Origin: Cinnamomum chago
Lineage: Eukaryota > Streptophyta > Magnoliopsida > Laurales > Lauraceae
NCBI GenBank assembly: GCA_038049695.1
Contig: CP142453.1
Coordinates: forward strand, 126,269,001-126,333,000
DNA length: 64,000 nucleotides
Direction: 5' to 3'
The translations under genes were made by a program, and so were the position numbers. Positions 12,601 through 23,285 of this stretch are shown here, piece by piece. The notes below the pieces were generated by a model. It made no database searches and was not told the origin of the DNA. It was given only the letters and a program-made list of their open reading frames with translations. How positions within the stretch are numbered: position 1 is the stretch's first letter; every line of letters starts with the position of its first letter.

Positions 12601-12814
12601 ATGGTGCATTTGTAGAGAGAGAAAAAAAATACAAAGGGTGAAGTCTAAGAAAAGCAACAAGTCGATCGATCGAGAGAGAGAGAGAGAGAGAGGAGGATTT
12701 CATGCACACCTCGCCTTGATCGCTGGACTGCGATCCGTTATCAGCATCTTCAATGGAGCCTGGAGTTGATGCAGTGATTGATGGAGAAAAAGGCCTTTCG
12801 TCGTTGTCCGCCAT
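9672..12814 (-). CDS. Five-domain ubiquitin-like protein, copy A
   Basis: Two exons, complement of 12710-12814 (35 codons, start ATG at 12814) and 9672-10832 (386 codons plus stop), joined in phase 0 to give 421 aa. The donor is GAG|GTGTGC; the acceptor TTGTAG lies directly before an ATG. The first exon encodes an acidic, Ser-rich leader ([12 protein letters not shown]...). The second holds five diverged ubiquitin folds, at exon residues about 1-74, 75-151, 152-224, 225-301 and 302-373. Each keeps the marks of the fold, such as (M/L)QIF.K at its start, DTI..VK..I, QQ.LI.AG..L and STLHL at its end. No repeat ends in RLRGG and none has a diglycine, so processing and conjugation like polyubiquitin are unlikely. 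The C-terminus is Lys-rich ([10 protein letters not shown]). Likely a non-conjugated adaptor, but the function is unknown. An intact paralogue lies at 24447-27357. Confidence 0.85.
10833..12709 (-). other. Intron of ubiquitin-like gene A
   Basis: GT-AG intron of 1877 bp, matching in position and content the 1657-bp intron of copy B. Short open frames at about 11260-11540 are intron noise: both copies share the DNA, but not an open frame. A poly-A tract lies at about 11155-11173 and a (GA)n run at about 12671-12693, both absent from copy B. Confidence 0.8.
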
Positions 12815-13036
12815 CTCTGAATCTATCTATTGATTTGAGAGAGAAAAAGGGTTTCAGGCTTTTCTATTCTAGAATCCAGAGGTAATGAAAGGTGGTGTTG
12901 CGTTTCAAGTTTCAAAAGCTTTGTATTGAATGAATCATATTCTCTTAAAGGACGGTTCTAACTAGAAGAAAGTGGATTCTGGCAGATCCCGTTCCAGCTG
13001 ACAACTGTACGTGCGATATACCAGGTTTTTTTTTTA

Positions 13037-13508
13037 GGGAAAGTTTCAAATAAGTCATTAATTCCTCCCTAAGTGTTTTTTTATTTTTTTTATTTTTTAT
13101 AAGTTTTCAATTAACGACATCCAGCGATTTAAACATACTTTTTGGTGACCTTCTCCCTTAATTTTTTTTAAAAAAATATTCAAAATATCTTTCATTTAAA
13201 GTTACGATGTCCGGCAGTCATTACATGCAACTGATGGCCGTGGGATGCTAGTTGTCATGGATTATTCTGAGGGCGTCGATAAAGGAAATGAGAAGAATTT
13301 AGAGGAAGTGAAAGAAGATTTTTATTTCAATGAAGTGTAATTTGGGTATTTAATAATAAAAAAATAAAGAAAAAAGTTATCGAAAAATAACTTTAAATTG
13401 ATGGATGTCCTTAATTGAACTTTCCGAAAAACTTAATAAGTAATGTGAAAAGTTTTTAAACTTGTGTCATTTTTTGAAATAAGACAATTTTAAGGCCTTA
13501 TTTAGAAA
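13037..13508. mobile_element. MITE with long inverted arms
   Basis: The left end, around GGAAAGTTTCAAATAAGTC, and the right end, around GGCCTTATTTAGAAATTTTTC, are imperfect inverted copies. The match goes inward through the motif GTTTTCAATTAA..ACATCCA and its reverse complement over roughly 150 bp. There is no coding capacity. A single arm of the same family is present at about 14851-15100. Exact ends and target duplication are not clear. Confidence 0.6.
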
Positions 13509-14850
13509 TTTTTCAGTTTTTTTTTTTTTTTTATGACACAGACAAGTATCCCTAACCCTAAGCCTTTGATACAACTAAGCTAATCATCCAGGTAGTGCCC
13601 GTTCAAACCACACAAACACAAACTTTTACATCTTCATTTTGTTGTTGGTTTTTTTTAGTAGAACCCTCATTTTGTTGTTAGAGCATGGTTTCCACCCTCA
13701 ACCAATTTAATCCTTTCTTTTGCATGAATTGGTAAATTCCCAATTATACATTGTTTAGATTTTATTTATTCATCGTTGGATTTCATCACAAAAGGTACTA
13801 TGACGTATATTTTAATCTTAGACTTTAAGGACTTAAAAACTAAGAGTTATAATCATGTGATTAGGTTGATGTCTCATATTCTCATCATTTATGTCCAAAC
13901 TTTGTCATTCTACAACCTTCACGTAGAGGCCATGCATCTAGGTTGGCTCCAATGAGAGGGGCATTTTCTAGTGTCCTCCGTATTTATATTATACTAGCAC
14001 AAAAATCCATGCTAGTTACGGCTATGCATAAAAAGATAGGATTCTATGTATATTAGAAAGGGGGAAGATAGGAGTCATAAATAAGGAGTAAAGTGGAAAG
14101 TGGAGGGAGAGGATGATAGTAGTTATAGAAACCGAAACTAACTGCTAGTTAAAATTAAAAAGTAAAGTCAAAACCAAATCCAAAACCTTCCAGCTTAATA
14201 TATTATAATAGCACTGATCAATTGCGACGTAAAATATAGTGTGATGATTGTGATGCATTTTTAAAACCACGTGAGGCTCCTTTTCCCGGTCTCTCCATGT
14301 AACAAGAGAAAGATCTTTATTGCTGGGTAGGAACATAGGTAGTGTCAGATCGTATGAGTTCGAGGTGTAAGGTAAAAATATGAAAGAATGAGATATTAAT
14401 TCAAACAGAGTTGAATACGATGTCAAGAAAACCGGGATTCATGACATTTCCAGTGGTGAATAAATTAGTCAATGGATATAGAGCCACTGGAATCTATAAC
14501 CCTCTAATGTTGTAATTTAGAAGGTCATTCGATTTAACTTGTGATTGCATTGTCCCAATGCAGTCAAAATGTAGCACATACCTAACCATCTTCTCTGACT
14601 ATCTAATTTGTGATTGGATTTGGATCAGCTATAACACATCCACTTTTATTATGCATATTCCAAATCATTTCAAGTTCATCTCTAACCTTCTAGCAACAAT
14701 GTCTCCAATGGTGAGTATGACTGATTCTTCTCTTATCTTCACATCTCCCTGTTCTCTTTTTTGCATATATTTCTCTTTTCTTTCATGGATGGAGGGGTAA
14801 AATGCATGGTGTAGATTTGATAAGATAGGGGGTTGGTTCAAGTGAAATAA
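13509..14850. other. Intergenic; repeat fragments, no gene seen
   Basis: AT-rich DNA. On the minus strand near 13994-14025 there is a sequence resembling a worn Helitron 3' end (CTAG followed by T after a hairpin-like stretch), not strong enough to call. About 14400-14720 is a copy of the dispersed repeat also found at 2690-3210. Confidence 0.4.
14400..14720 (+). repeat. Dispersed repeat, copy 2 (related to 2690-3210)
   Basis: It shares collinear phrases with 2690-3210, ending at the CTTCTAGCAACAATGTC motif. It is noncoding and of unknown class. Confidence 0.5.
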
Positions 14851-15100
14851 ATAAAGGAAAATTTTCAAATGAGTCCTTAAGTTTTTTACTTATTTCAAAA
14901 AAGGACACAGATTTTAAAACTTTTCAAATTAGTCCCTAAGTTTTCCATGAAGTTTTCAATTAAAGACATTCATCCATTTAAAGCTATTTTCCGGTAACTT
15001 TCTTCTTCAATTTTCTAAACTACCCAAATTATCATTCAATGAAATAAAACCCCCTTTCACTTCCTCTATATTTTTTCCTTTTTTTCACTAAATGTCTTAT
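14851..15100. mobile_element. Single arm of the 13.0-kb MITE family
   Basis: The sequence from GGAAAATTTTCAAATGAGTCC through GTTTTCAATTAAAGACATTCATCC closely follows the reverse complement of the right arm of the MITE at 13037-13508. No opposite arm is found nearby. Confidence 0.55.
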
Positions 15101-15763
15101 AGTGATCGAGAAAAAACTAGCATTTCCATAGAGATTGGCTAAATCCAGTGGCTGCCAAAACCATGTCTGGACTTCAATCTTCTCGAAAATTTCTTATTTG
15201 GTGGGGGCACCTCTCTTCCACAAAATCCGACAATCCTGTTAGGAATTTTGTAGATTGCAATTTGATGGATGCATTATCATTCAATCATCATTTGATTCAC
15301 ACACTTGCATTATTTTAGATAAACTTGAAATCTTGTTTTATTCATGCATTGTTTTTAAGAGTTGTAAAAGTTTTGATTTATGCATGATTTGTTTTTAAAT
15401 CTTGGATGCATTTGTTTTAGAAAAGAGTTTTATCAAATCAAGCTAGCCTTTGGTTTTAAAGTTTTGAATCATTTTAGGCTTTTTATGTTTCATGTTTTTA
15501 AACCTCTTAGAATGATTTAAAACATGTATTCTAGCTTGGTTTAGTGGCCCAAAAATCCTCCCAAAGAAATACCTTCAAATGTGCAAAAATTAGAATTTTT
15601 GTCAAAAGGGGGGTGGCCCGGCAGTGTCGCCGGTCGACCGGCGCAGAGGTCCCGATCGACCGGGAACACTGCAGGTAGAAAGTGGGTCTGGCGCCCCAAC
15701 GGTCATTTTTCTGACCGTTGTGTGATCCCGGTCGACCGAGAACTAGCCGTTGGGCACTTTTTG

Positions 15764-15776
15764 CTATAAATATGAG
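15764..15776 (+). promoter_or_regulatory. TATA-like box inside the solo LTR
   Basis: The sequence TATAAATATG just after the GC-rich U3-like part is a likely retrotransposon core promoter. The call rests on sequence alone. Confidence 0.45.
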
Positions 15777-15931
15777 TTCTTTCCTTTGCCAAAAGTTGGG
15801 AATTTTAAGGCCCTCCTTGAGGGGATTTGAGGCAAATAGAAGGGAAATGAACTAAGGGATGAATGGGAGCATTAGGATAGCTAAAGCTTGGATTAATGAA
15901 GTTAAATCACCAAGTAGGCTTTACTTTCCTT

Positions 15932-16535
15932 AATCATATGTTTTCATGCTTTGTTTTATTTTTGGTAAATCATTTCTAGCATGTTAAACTATGTTTGTGT
16001 TGTGTCCTTAACATGTTTTATGTTTTGAGTTGATTTATTGTTTTGGATACAACACCATATGATTCAATCCAAGTAGTACTTGAATTGGTAAATCTAAGTA
16101 GATCATGTTAATGAAAGAACCTTTGAAATTATATGTAACATGATTCCTATACTTGGTTGAATCTTTGGTTGTTGTTTTCCATCATAAGAAAATCACTTTC
16201 AAAACTATCTTATATTTTGGACTCAACTTCTTTACAAATCATATGTTTTCATGTTTTGTTTTATCATTGGTAAATCTTTAGTAACATGATAAACTATGAA
16301 GTGTTGTATCCTTAGCATGTTTTATACTTTGAATAGATCTATTGTTTTGGATGCATCACCATTTGATTCAATCCAAGTAGTACTTTATCTTTGGTAAATC
16401 TAAGTAGATCATGTTAATGAAATATGTAACATGATTCATATACTTGGTTGAATCTTTGGTTGTTGTTTTTCCATCATAAGAAAATCTCTTTCAAATGTAT
16501 CTTATGTTTTGGATTCAACATCTTTACAAATCATA
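15932..16535 (+). repeat. Internal tandem duplication within the LTR
   Basis: Two diverged units of about 304 bp begin with AATCATATGTTTTCATG at about 15932 and 16236. Both continue through TTGTTTTAT.....GGTAAATC, AAGTAGTACTT and AAGTAGATCATGTTAATGAAA. A third start, AAATCATATGTG, is seen at about 16535. Confidence 0.75.
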
Positions 16536-17878
16536 TGTGTAATATTGTTTTAAAGTTTCACAACTTGCCTTACTTTGATAGGTATATCATATTCAAGTTG
16601 TATTTATAATTACATATGATTTATCCCCTAATTTCAATCAAATCTATTTTTATGTTTTGAGCTACATTGTTGATTTGATTGACATCCCTATGCATCACAT
16701 GTTTAGAGCTGATTCATTTCATACAACTTGTGTATCTTTGACATCATTAACAAGTTGTTACTTTTAACATGTGATTGCATTCTATCCTCAATCATAAATG
16801 TTTTTATGAGTTAAAACTTTCAAAAGCCTTAGGCATACATTTATGAGCTTTCATTTTCAAAATGATTGAAGACCACACACACACACTTCATGTACTTTCA
16901 TCTTTGCATTCATAGTGTGAGTGTGTATTAGTTTTTCACTTCCATATCCGCCTAATTAAGAGGCATTGTAATGAGCTTAATTGAATCTCCATTAAGTGTT
17001 TATAGACACTATCTTAATGAGATAACCAACCTCATGGTTGAAGAGGTTATTGCTTAGCCTATAAAAGCATAATGTATAGGTTGATGTTAAGCCTTGAAAA
17101 ACATCAATGTAAAGGTTATTGCTTAGCCTTGGAAAGCATATTGTAAAGGTTATTGCTTAGCCTATTGAAAAGCATAAGTAATGGAAATCCGGTGGGGTGT
17201 TGGTTCACAAGCCAGTAGTGGATGTAGGCATTGAGGCCGAATCACTATAAATACTTGTGTGATGGTGATTGCTTTGTGGTAATTATTTTGTTAGCTTCCG
17301 CATCTTGTATGATTAATCATCACATGTGACTAGTTTGTTTTAAAGAAGTTAAAATTGATTAAAATTGATCATAGTTGAAGCTCACCCTATTCACCCCCCC
17401 CACTAGGGTTCGGGTCCCCGGACCTTACAAATCCCTGGCTCTAGGGTTGATGGTAGAGACTTCGGTGAGTGTGTGAGTAATTACCTTGAAGAAGAAGAAG
17501 AAGAAGAAGGAAAAAAAAAATCCTAAGTTCAGTTTGTGTTCGGTTGGAATTCCACAATAAGACCCATGTATTGGAAATCTAAGCCATTCAAAATGGATGC
17601 CTTCAATATGTATGTGTTCTTCAAATTTTACTCTAATAGGAGTTAGCCCCACCACCGTAAGATTGACCATATATGATGAATAAGCGCATTAGATCATATT
17701 AATTGCATCATTCATCATATAGGGCAAGGGCATTTACATTGAGTGGCTCAATTTTCCAATATATGGGCCCCACTGTAGGGTTCCACCTTTTCAACTCAGG
17801 AGTTTTCTCAGGCGGCCCCTCAAAGGATCCGTACTCATTATTTTGCAAACTAATGTAGCATATTGGGATAGTTAAAAG

Positions 17879-17985
17879 GCATACAGATGGTATACATTTC
17901 CATGCAGAACCAAGGTAATAATATTCATCAAGCATACAGATGGTATATATTTCCTTGCAGAACTAAGGTAATAATATTCATCCAG
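17879..17985 (+). repeat. 54-bp direct duplication
   Basis: Two adjacent copies run from GCATACAGATGGTATA to GGTAATAATATTCATC, differing at a few positions. Confidence 0.8.
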
Positions 17986-18160
17986 CCAAGCAAAGAGAGG
18001 CACAGGAAAACCATATGTGAGGAAACAAAAAAATCAAAAGCTAACCTTTGATGAGTAGCTTCTACTACATGCAATAAAAAGTTTAGAAAATAGAAAACCC
18101 GAAATTCTATCATGAAAGGGAACAAGAAAAACCCAACGCTGTGCACTTTCAGCCTACCCA

Positions 18161-18490
18161 ACTTTTATTAACCAACACTTCTATATCAAACTCTGCCAAA
18201 GCATAAACATTTTTTTCCCATCTCCATGCTTCAGATTCACCATCTACATAACCTTTTAAAGAAAAGGTAAACTTTTATTAACCAACACTTCTATATCAAA
18301 CTCTGTCAAAGCATAAACATTTTTTTTCCAATCTCCATGCTTCAGATTCACTATCTACATAACCTTTCAGAGAAAAGGTAAACTTTTATTAACCAACACT
18401 TGTATATCAAACTCTGCCAAAGCATAAACATTTTTTCCCCATCTCCATGCTTCAGATCCACTATCTACATAACCTTTCAAAGAAAAGGTA
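18161..18490 (+). repeat. Tandem repeat, three copies of about 110 bp
   Basis: Units begin with ACTTTTATTAACCAACACTT near 18161, 18271 and 18382. Each runs through AAAGCATAAACATTTTTT, TCCATGCTTCAGAT and CTATCTACATAACC to GAAAAGGTAA. Divergence is low, so the expansion is recent. Confidence 0.85.
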
Positions 18491-19964
18491 AGCCGTCTGC
18501 ATATATGCAAGTTCTCAAGAAAGGGTTTTCAGGAGGGTCACGTTCCAAACAGGCTAAACGGCCATCAAATCGGAACAGGTAACACATACTTCAACAAACC
18601 ATTGTCAATTGCAAGGAGTTCTTTTTTTTTTTTTGGTAAATCAATCAACTTGCAAGGAGTTAATAGAACTTGACCTATGTGAGATTTTCCCCTTGAGGTG
18701 ATGTCAACATTGCTGGGGAGCCATCACAAACTCGAACCCCCCTAAATTAAAGGCAACTACGTGCACAAACATTTTGGAGGAGAAAATCCCAGTGTAGCAT
18801 ATTACTATAGGTATAAAAGTTCTGCACTGTAACTGTCAAACTGGCCTTTACAGAAACAACTGGCAGAATGTTTCCTGTCCAATCAATCTATAGACTTCAA
18901 AAGTAACTATTACAAAATGATTCACCTATAAACAAGTGAGATTTTAGTATGCGGTTGAAACTCCCAGCAGCTAACTGACGATATCTGGGGAGAGAGAGAG
19001 TCAGTCAGTCAGTCCGTCCGAAAAGACAACAATAGGTCAAAATAATGACCACAAAATATGGCTAAAAAGATGACAAAAAATTAATTATAGTTCTATAAAC
19101 ACTGCATGACATGTGCAATTACCAAATACCTGGTCGGGAAATTTGATATTTTCTTCTAACAGATTATTATGTCAGCAAACCACACAAAATATTGAAAAAA
19201 AAAATCTACAAGTATTTTTCAAGGTAAGGAACAATTTATCACTTAAAAGGGAGCGAAAGCCATAAAAATACAAATAAAAACAGCTACAAGGAGGGAAGGC
19301 AATTGCCCGACAGTGTTTTGAAACACTCCACTGCCGTGATTGTTGCTTAAGCATTAGGCAACACAGCTGGAGAATGGAAGCAGCAAGATGGTAGTCAAAT
19401 AGAGAAGCAAAAGAGTGGACAATGACCTGATAAACTGGTCCAAGGTAAACAGAGACCTTCACAAGTGAAAGCAGATGAAAGGGCTACAGAGGAGAAGAGA
19501 GAGACCTCTCTCTTCAGAAGAGGAAAGGAAAAAAGAAAAAGAAAGAAAGAAATAAAGAAAAGAAGAAAGGGGAACAGGGCAGTGGGGTGGGGAATTCATG
19601 GCTGTGGAGACAAAAGTTGTGAGCACTATGCAATGACATCCGGATATGTTAAGGTCTATCATAGAAGGATGACCCAACTGGGTGCAACAAGCCAAAACCA
19701 AGTGTGCGAGGCCCACCAACACAGACAAAGAAGAAACTGCCTTGTAGGTCTCAGCCAGATTGTAGGGTCCTCAGATCATATCAATGATAAATGGGGTCCA
19801 CAGCCTCAAATGTGTCCACCAGGGGAACCAATGCAGTTTTGGTATTTTTAAAATTAGTTTTTATTTATTTTTTGCAATGTCAAGTGTAATTAGTGAACTG
19901 TCTGAACAATTAGAAGGCTTAAAGCTAATATAATGAAGTTGGTTTATTTTAATTAGGAATCAAA

Positions 19965-20344
19965 TCAGCCGCTAAGGCATCAAAGACATCAGGCTCACCA
20001 ATCTAATTGGTTCCATACTTTCCATGTACCAAATTCTAGCTAAAGTGTGGGCGGGAAGACTTCAAAGGTGTTTTCATCCATTAGTCCCCCTGCCCAAGGA
20101 GATTTCACACATGGAAGATCGATTTTAAATGGGGTCCTCATCACCAATGAGTGACTTGGTTTATTTTGCAAGCTCAACCTCGAAAGGGCCTTCAATAGAG
20201 TTGATTGGGGCTTTCTTCAACATATGTTACTGGTGGAGATCTTCTTTTTTTGGCACTTATATGGGTCATTTGGAAAGAAAGAAACATGCAACATTTTGAA
20301 GGAGAATTCTCTGATGTAGAGATGTTAGTGAGGCAACTCACAGG
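19965..20344 (+). pseudogene. LINE reverse-transcriptase remnant with internal deletion
   Basis: The plus-strand translation in shifting frames gives KDIRLTNLIGS, YQILAKVWAGRLQ, GDFTHGRSILNGVLITNE and FNRVDWGFLQHMLL. These are consecutive blocks of a plant L1-type reverse transcriptase. It then jumps to LALIWVIWKERNMQHFEG, which belongs to the far C-terminal end of such elements. So the middle of pol is deleted at about 20230, and frames are broken. Confidence 0.75.
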
Positions 20345-23285
20345 TATCCTCCGCCATCCTCCACCACCAAACTTATTACCTTCCTCCATTCCCTCAATTG
20401 ATGAGACACCTCACAAATATCCTCTTCAAATTCGCAAATATGTTGATAGTAATGACTTTATTGCTTCTCACCATTTTTCTCTAGCTTACAAATAGTTCCT
20501 TGCAGCCCTTCACTCTTATATTGAGCCTCAGTCATACAAAGAGGGCCCCCACCTCTTCACACTAGCAACCTGTTATGACGAAAGAACTTGAAGCTTTGCA
20601 CAAGACTCATACATGGTGTCGTGTACCTCTCCCTGATGGCAGAAGTGCTGTTGGTTGCAAATGGATATATAAAATCAAGAACCAATCTGATGGCAACAAC
20701 TAACACTTCAAGGCCCGCCTAGTTGCCAAGGGCTACAAGCAAGAATATGATATTGATTGTGAAGAGACCTTTGCTCTATTTGTCAAAATGACCATTTTTC
20801 ACACTCTAATATATGTGGTTGCCGCTTGTCATTAGCCCTTATTTCAAATGCATGTCAAGAATGCCTTCTTAAACATGGTTTAAAATTGTGGTATCGGTTG
20901 CGGTATCGGTCAAGCCAAAAAACCAGTATGGTATCGATATCGGTCGCGGTTATCGGTCCGTCGCGGTCGTCACGGTGTGGATTTTTTTTTTAGTCCAAAA
21001 AAATCTGTAAAAATATTCAAAAAATCCAAAATATTGGAAAATGCTGGAAAACAATGTTTATTTTCATTAGTACGCATTATAACTAAAAAAATGGGTCCCT
21101 CCTAAGTCTAACTTTTTCTATCGCTATTTAATCTTTAATTGTTGAATATCTTAAGCCATACAATTTAATTTGGGTCATCCTTATAATGTAACAATTGGCG
21201 CCCACCTCAATTTGAGTAAAATCTATTCAGGGCTCATTCAAAAGGGAGTTATTTTTTAGTGTAGATTTTTCATAAGTAAACTGCATTAGAGTGTAGGTTT
21301 TTTAATGTAGATTATTTTAAGTGCAGATCTTTTTAATAGTGGGCTCAAATACTCACGTTTTAGTAAACTTTGCATAAATTTGAGTGATTTTAACATCAAT
21401 GTGTCAAGTGGGCCCCTTCTTAAAAAGTGAGATTTGGCCAAGGTCATGATACAGAGGAGCAACATTCCACATGCCCACATAGTGCAGCTCACCAATCCAC
21501 GTGTGACTTGCCCGCCCCAATACAATCTTTGATGGCATACGAATCTAGGGCTAAATAAGAGCAGTTTCTTTCGCCCCTTTCGCTTTGAGTTTTGACCGCA
21601 GCAAGTGAAAACGGGGAAATGGAAAAGAGGAAGAAGATGGAAAGAAAAATGGGGAGGACAGAGGAGGAGCAGCAGGATCCAAGTGTATGTAGGGCAGCAC
21701 CAGGCAGACCCAGGTGCCTCTCTCTCCCTTTCCATCTATTTTTTCTGTAGCAGCCTGAAATATGCTTGAGATGAGATTGAGATCTTTTTCATTTTATTTA
21801 TTCTGCTACATATATACATCGATTTCTCTTCCTTTTCTGTGGGAATGGAGAAACTTCTGCCAATTTCTTTTTCTTTTTTTTTTTTGTGAAAATCGAAAAA
21901 AAGTAAATTAAAATGAGTTGGAAATGTACTTGACTGATATTTAAAAATATCGGCCGATATATTGGTCGCAACCGATATTTCCAAGATATCGGCTGAGACA
22001 GACCGATATTTGGAGGGACCGAATCCGAAACCGATAAACGTCAAAATATCGGATCAGTATGGACCGATACCGGTTCGTATCGGCCAATACGAACCAGTAT
22101 CGGCCGATATTTTAACCCATGTTCTTGAACGACCTTCTCATAGAAGAAATTTACAGGACTCCGCCGCTGAAGCCTTCTTCTTCCATCACATTATGTATGA
22201 GATTGCGCCGAGCTTTGAATGGAATCAAACAAGCCCCTCGGCTTGGTTTGACCGATTCTGCAATGCCTTCCTCAATTTTGGTTATTCCCATAGCTTCCAT
22301 AATTTCACATCGTTCTTCTTCTCTACCACCAGCGGTTACATGCTTCTTCTTCTCAATGTTGATGATATATTTATCATAGATGATGATCAAGAAGGAATCT
22401 GATCTCGCAAGACCTTTCTCAACTCACAGTTTGACATGAAAGATCTTGGTCCTCTGTGCTGCTTCTTGGGCATGGAAGTTGACTACTCACCATAAGTCTA
22501 TCTTATAAAACAAATGAAGTATCTTGGAGGTATTCTTGAGTGAGCAAGGCTAACTTATTCCAAAACAGTTAGCACTGAACATGAGCTTAACCAAAAGCGC
22601 TCTGCTTTTAATGGCACTACTTTCTCTGATTCCACTCGCAATCAGCAGCTTGTAGGCAATTGTCTACTTAACTATCTCTCAACCTGACAATACTTAGCCA
22701 ATCCGAATGGTAAGTCAGTTCGTCTTTGCTCCTAATTCTATTCATTGGGTTGTTGTTTTTAACTTGGCTTAGCTCCTATTTTTATTCATTGGGTGGTTTT
22801 TTAATTTTATTTTGCTCTATCTTCAAGGGACAATGAATCAAGTCCTTCTTTCTAATGATAGCTCTCTCCAACTCACTGCCAACTTTGATTCTAATTGAGC
22901 TTGATGTGTTGATAGTTGTCACTTTAGTATGGGTTCCTACATCTTCCTTGGCCCCCTTTTCTGATTTCCTAGAAGAGAAAGAAACAATCAGTTGTTTCCC
23001 ATTCTTCCACGGAAGCCAAATACTGTGCTTAGCTCATACTACTGCTAAGATTATTTGGCTTTGTGGGCTACTTGCTGATATGGGTGTTTTCTTACATACT
23101 CCAACTCCTCCATATTGTTGACCATGCAAGTGTTCTCTGGATTGTTCACAATGATGTCTTCCCTGACTGCACCAAACATATAGAGATCGATTGACACTTC
23201 GTTCAGCATCATCTTCCCAAGCACACCATCCTTCTTCATGCCATCTCCATTAGCCTTTTGATCTCTTCACTAAGCCTCACCCCAG
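20345..23285 (+). pseudogene. Ty1/copia pol remnant, interrupted by an insertion
   Basis: Before the interruption (to 20873) the translation includes YVDSNDFIASHH, LAALHSYIEPQSYKE, GCKWIYKIKNQSDG, ARLVAKGYKQEYDIDCEETFA and FQMHVKNAFLN, the N-terminal copia reverse transcriptase. After 22122 it resumes with FLNDLLIEEIYRTPP, ALNGIKQAPR, LLNVDDIFI (the catalytic VDD box), DMKDLGPLCCFLGMEV and RNQQLVG. It then enters RNase H (ANFDSN, LLADMGVFLHTPTPPYC). There are many stops and frameshifts and no LTRs at the ends, so the element is dead. Confidence 0.85.
20874..22121. mobile_element. 1.25-kb terminal-inverted-repeat element inserted in copia pol
   Basis: The left end CATGGTTTAAAAT and right end ATTTTAACCCATG are inverted copies. 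Copia sequence flanks it with TTCTTAAA (20866-20873) and TTCTTGAA (22122-22129), an 8-bp duplication with one change; a 9-bp reading (TTCTTAAAC/TTCTTGAAC) is also possible. Both inner sides carry many GGTATCGG/CCGATACC motifs. The size of the duplication fits hAT (8) or MULE (9). No transposase is seen, so it is non-autonomous. The centre (about 21300-21740) has a different composition and could be captured host DNA. Confidence 0.8.

Larger units (their letters stand above)
8708..12980 (-). repeat. Segmental duplication, copy A (contains ubiquitin-like gene A)
   Basis: This block is collinear with 23540-27585. Matching parts are the 3' flank ('ccagtcaaaatt.atagaccc', 'catccctaactacactttagcag'), the five-domain exon, the whole intron, the leader exon, and the start of the promoter ('ggacggttc'). 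Ends are approximate. The intron differs by many small indels. Confidence 0.85.
15237..17429 (+). mobile_element. Solo LTR (2193 bp) with 5-bp target duplication
   Basis: The element begins TGTTAGG and ends CCTTACA (TG...CA ends). It is flanked by identical AATCC at 15232-15236 and 17430-17434. It contains a GC-rich stretch with repeated GGTCGACCG motifs at about 15617-15735, then TATA-like GCTATAAATATGAG at about 15762, as expected for an LTR promoter. It has an internal duplication of about 304 bp (units near 15932 and 16236) and short repeats around GGTTATTGCTTAGCC at about 17040-17175. No gag or pol frames occur, so it is a solo LTR left by recombination. A copia-type origin seems likely, but family assignment is inference. 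Confidence 0.85.
17435..19964. other. Intergenic; small tandem repeats, no gene seen
   Basis: It holds a GAA run (about 17489-17510), a 54-bp direct duplication at about 17879-17985, the three-copy repeat at 18161-18490, and a short exon-like frame at about 18505-18580. Open frames at 19465-19851 are Lys/Arg-rich because of purine tracts and resemble nothing known. Confidence 0.45.

Noticed and set aside
13990-14025. Possible minus-strand Helitron 3' end
   Set aside because: The hairpin is imperfect and no matching 5' end was found.
19465-19851. 128-aa Lys/Arg-rich open frame
   Set aside because: Its first half comes from purine tracts; there is no recognisable domain, and no splice or start context supports it.
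21286-21735. 149-aa minus-strand frame rich in Leu and Pro inside the inverted-repeat element
   Set aside because: Composition follows CTT/TCC repeats and nothing resembles a transposase or host gene.
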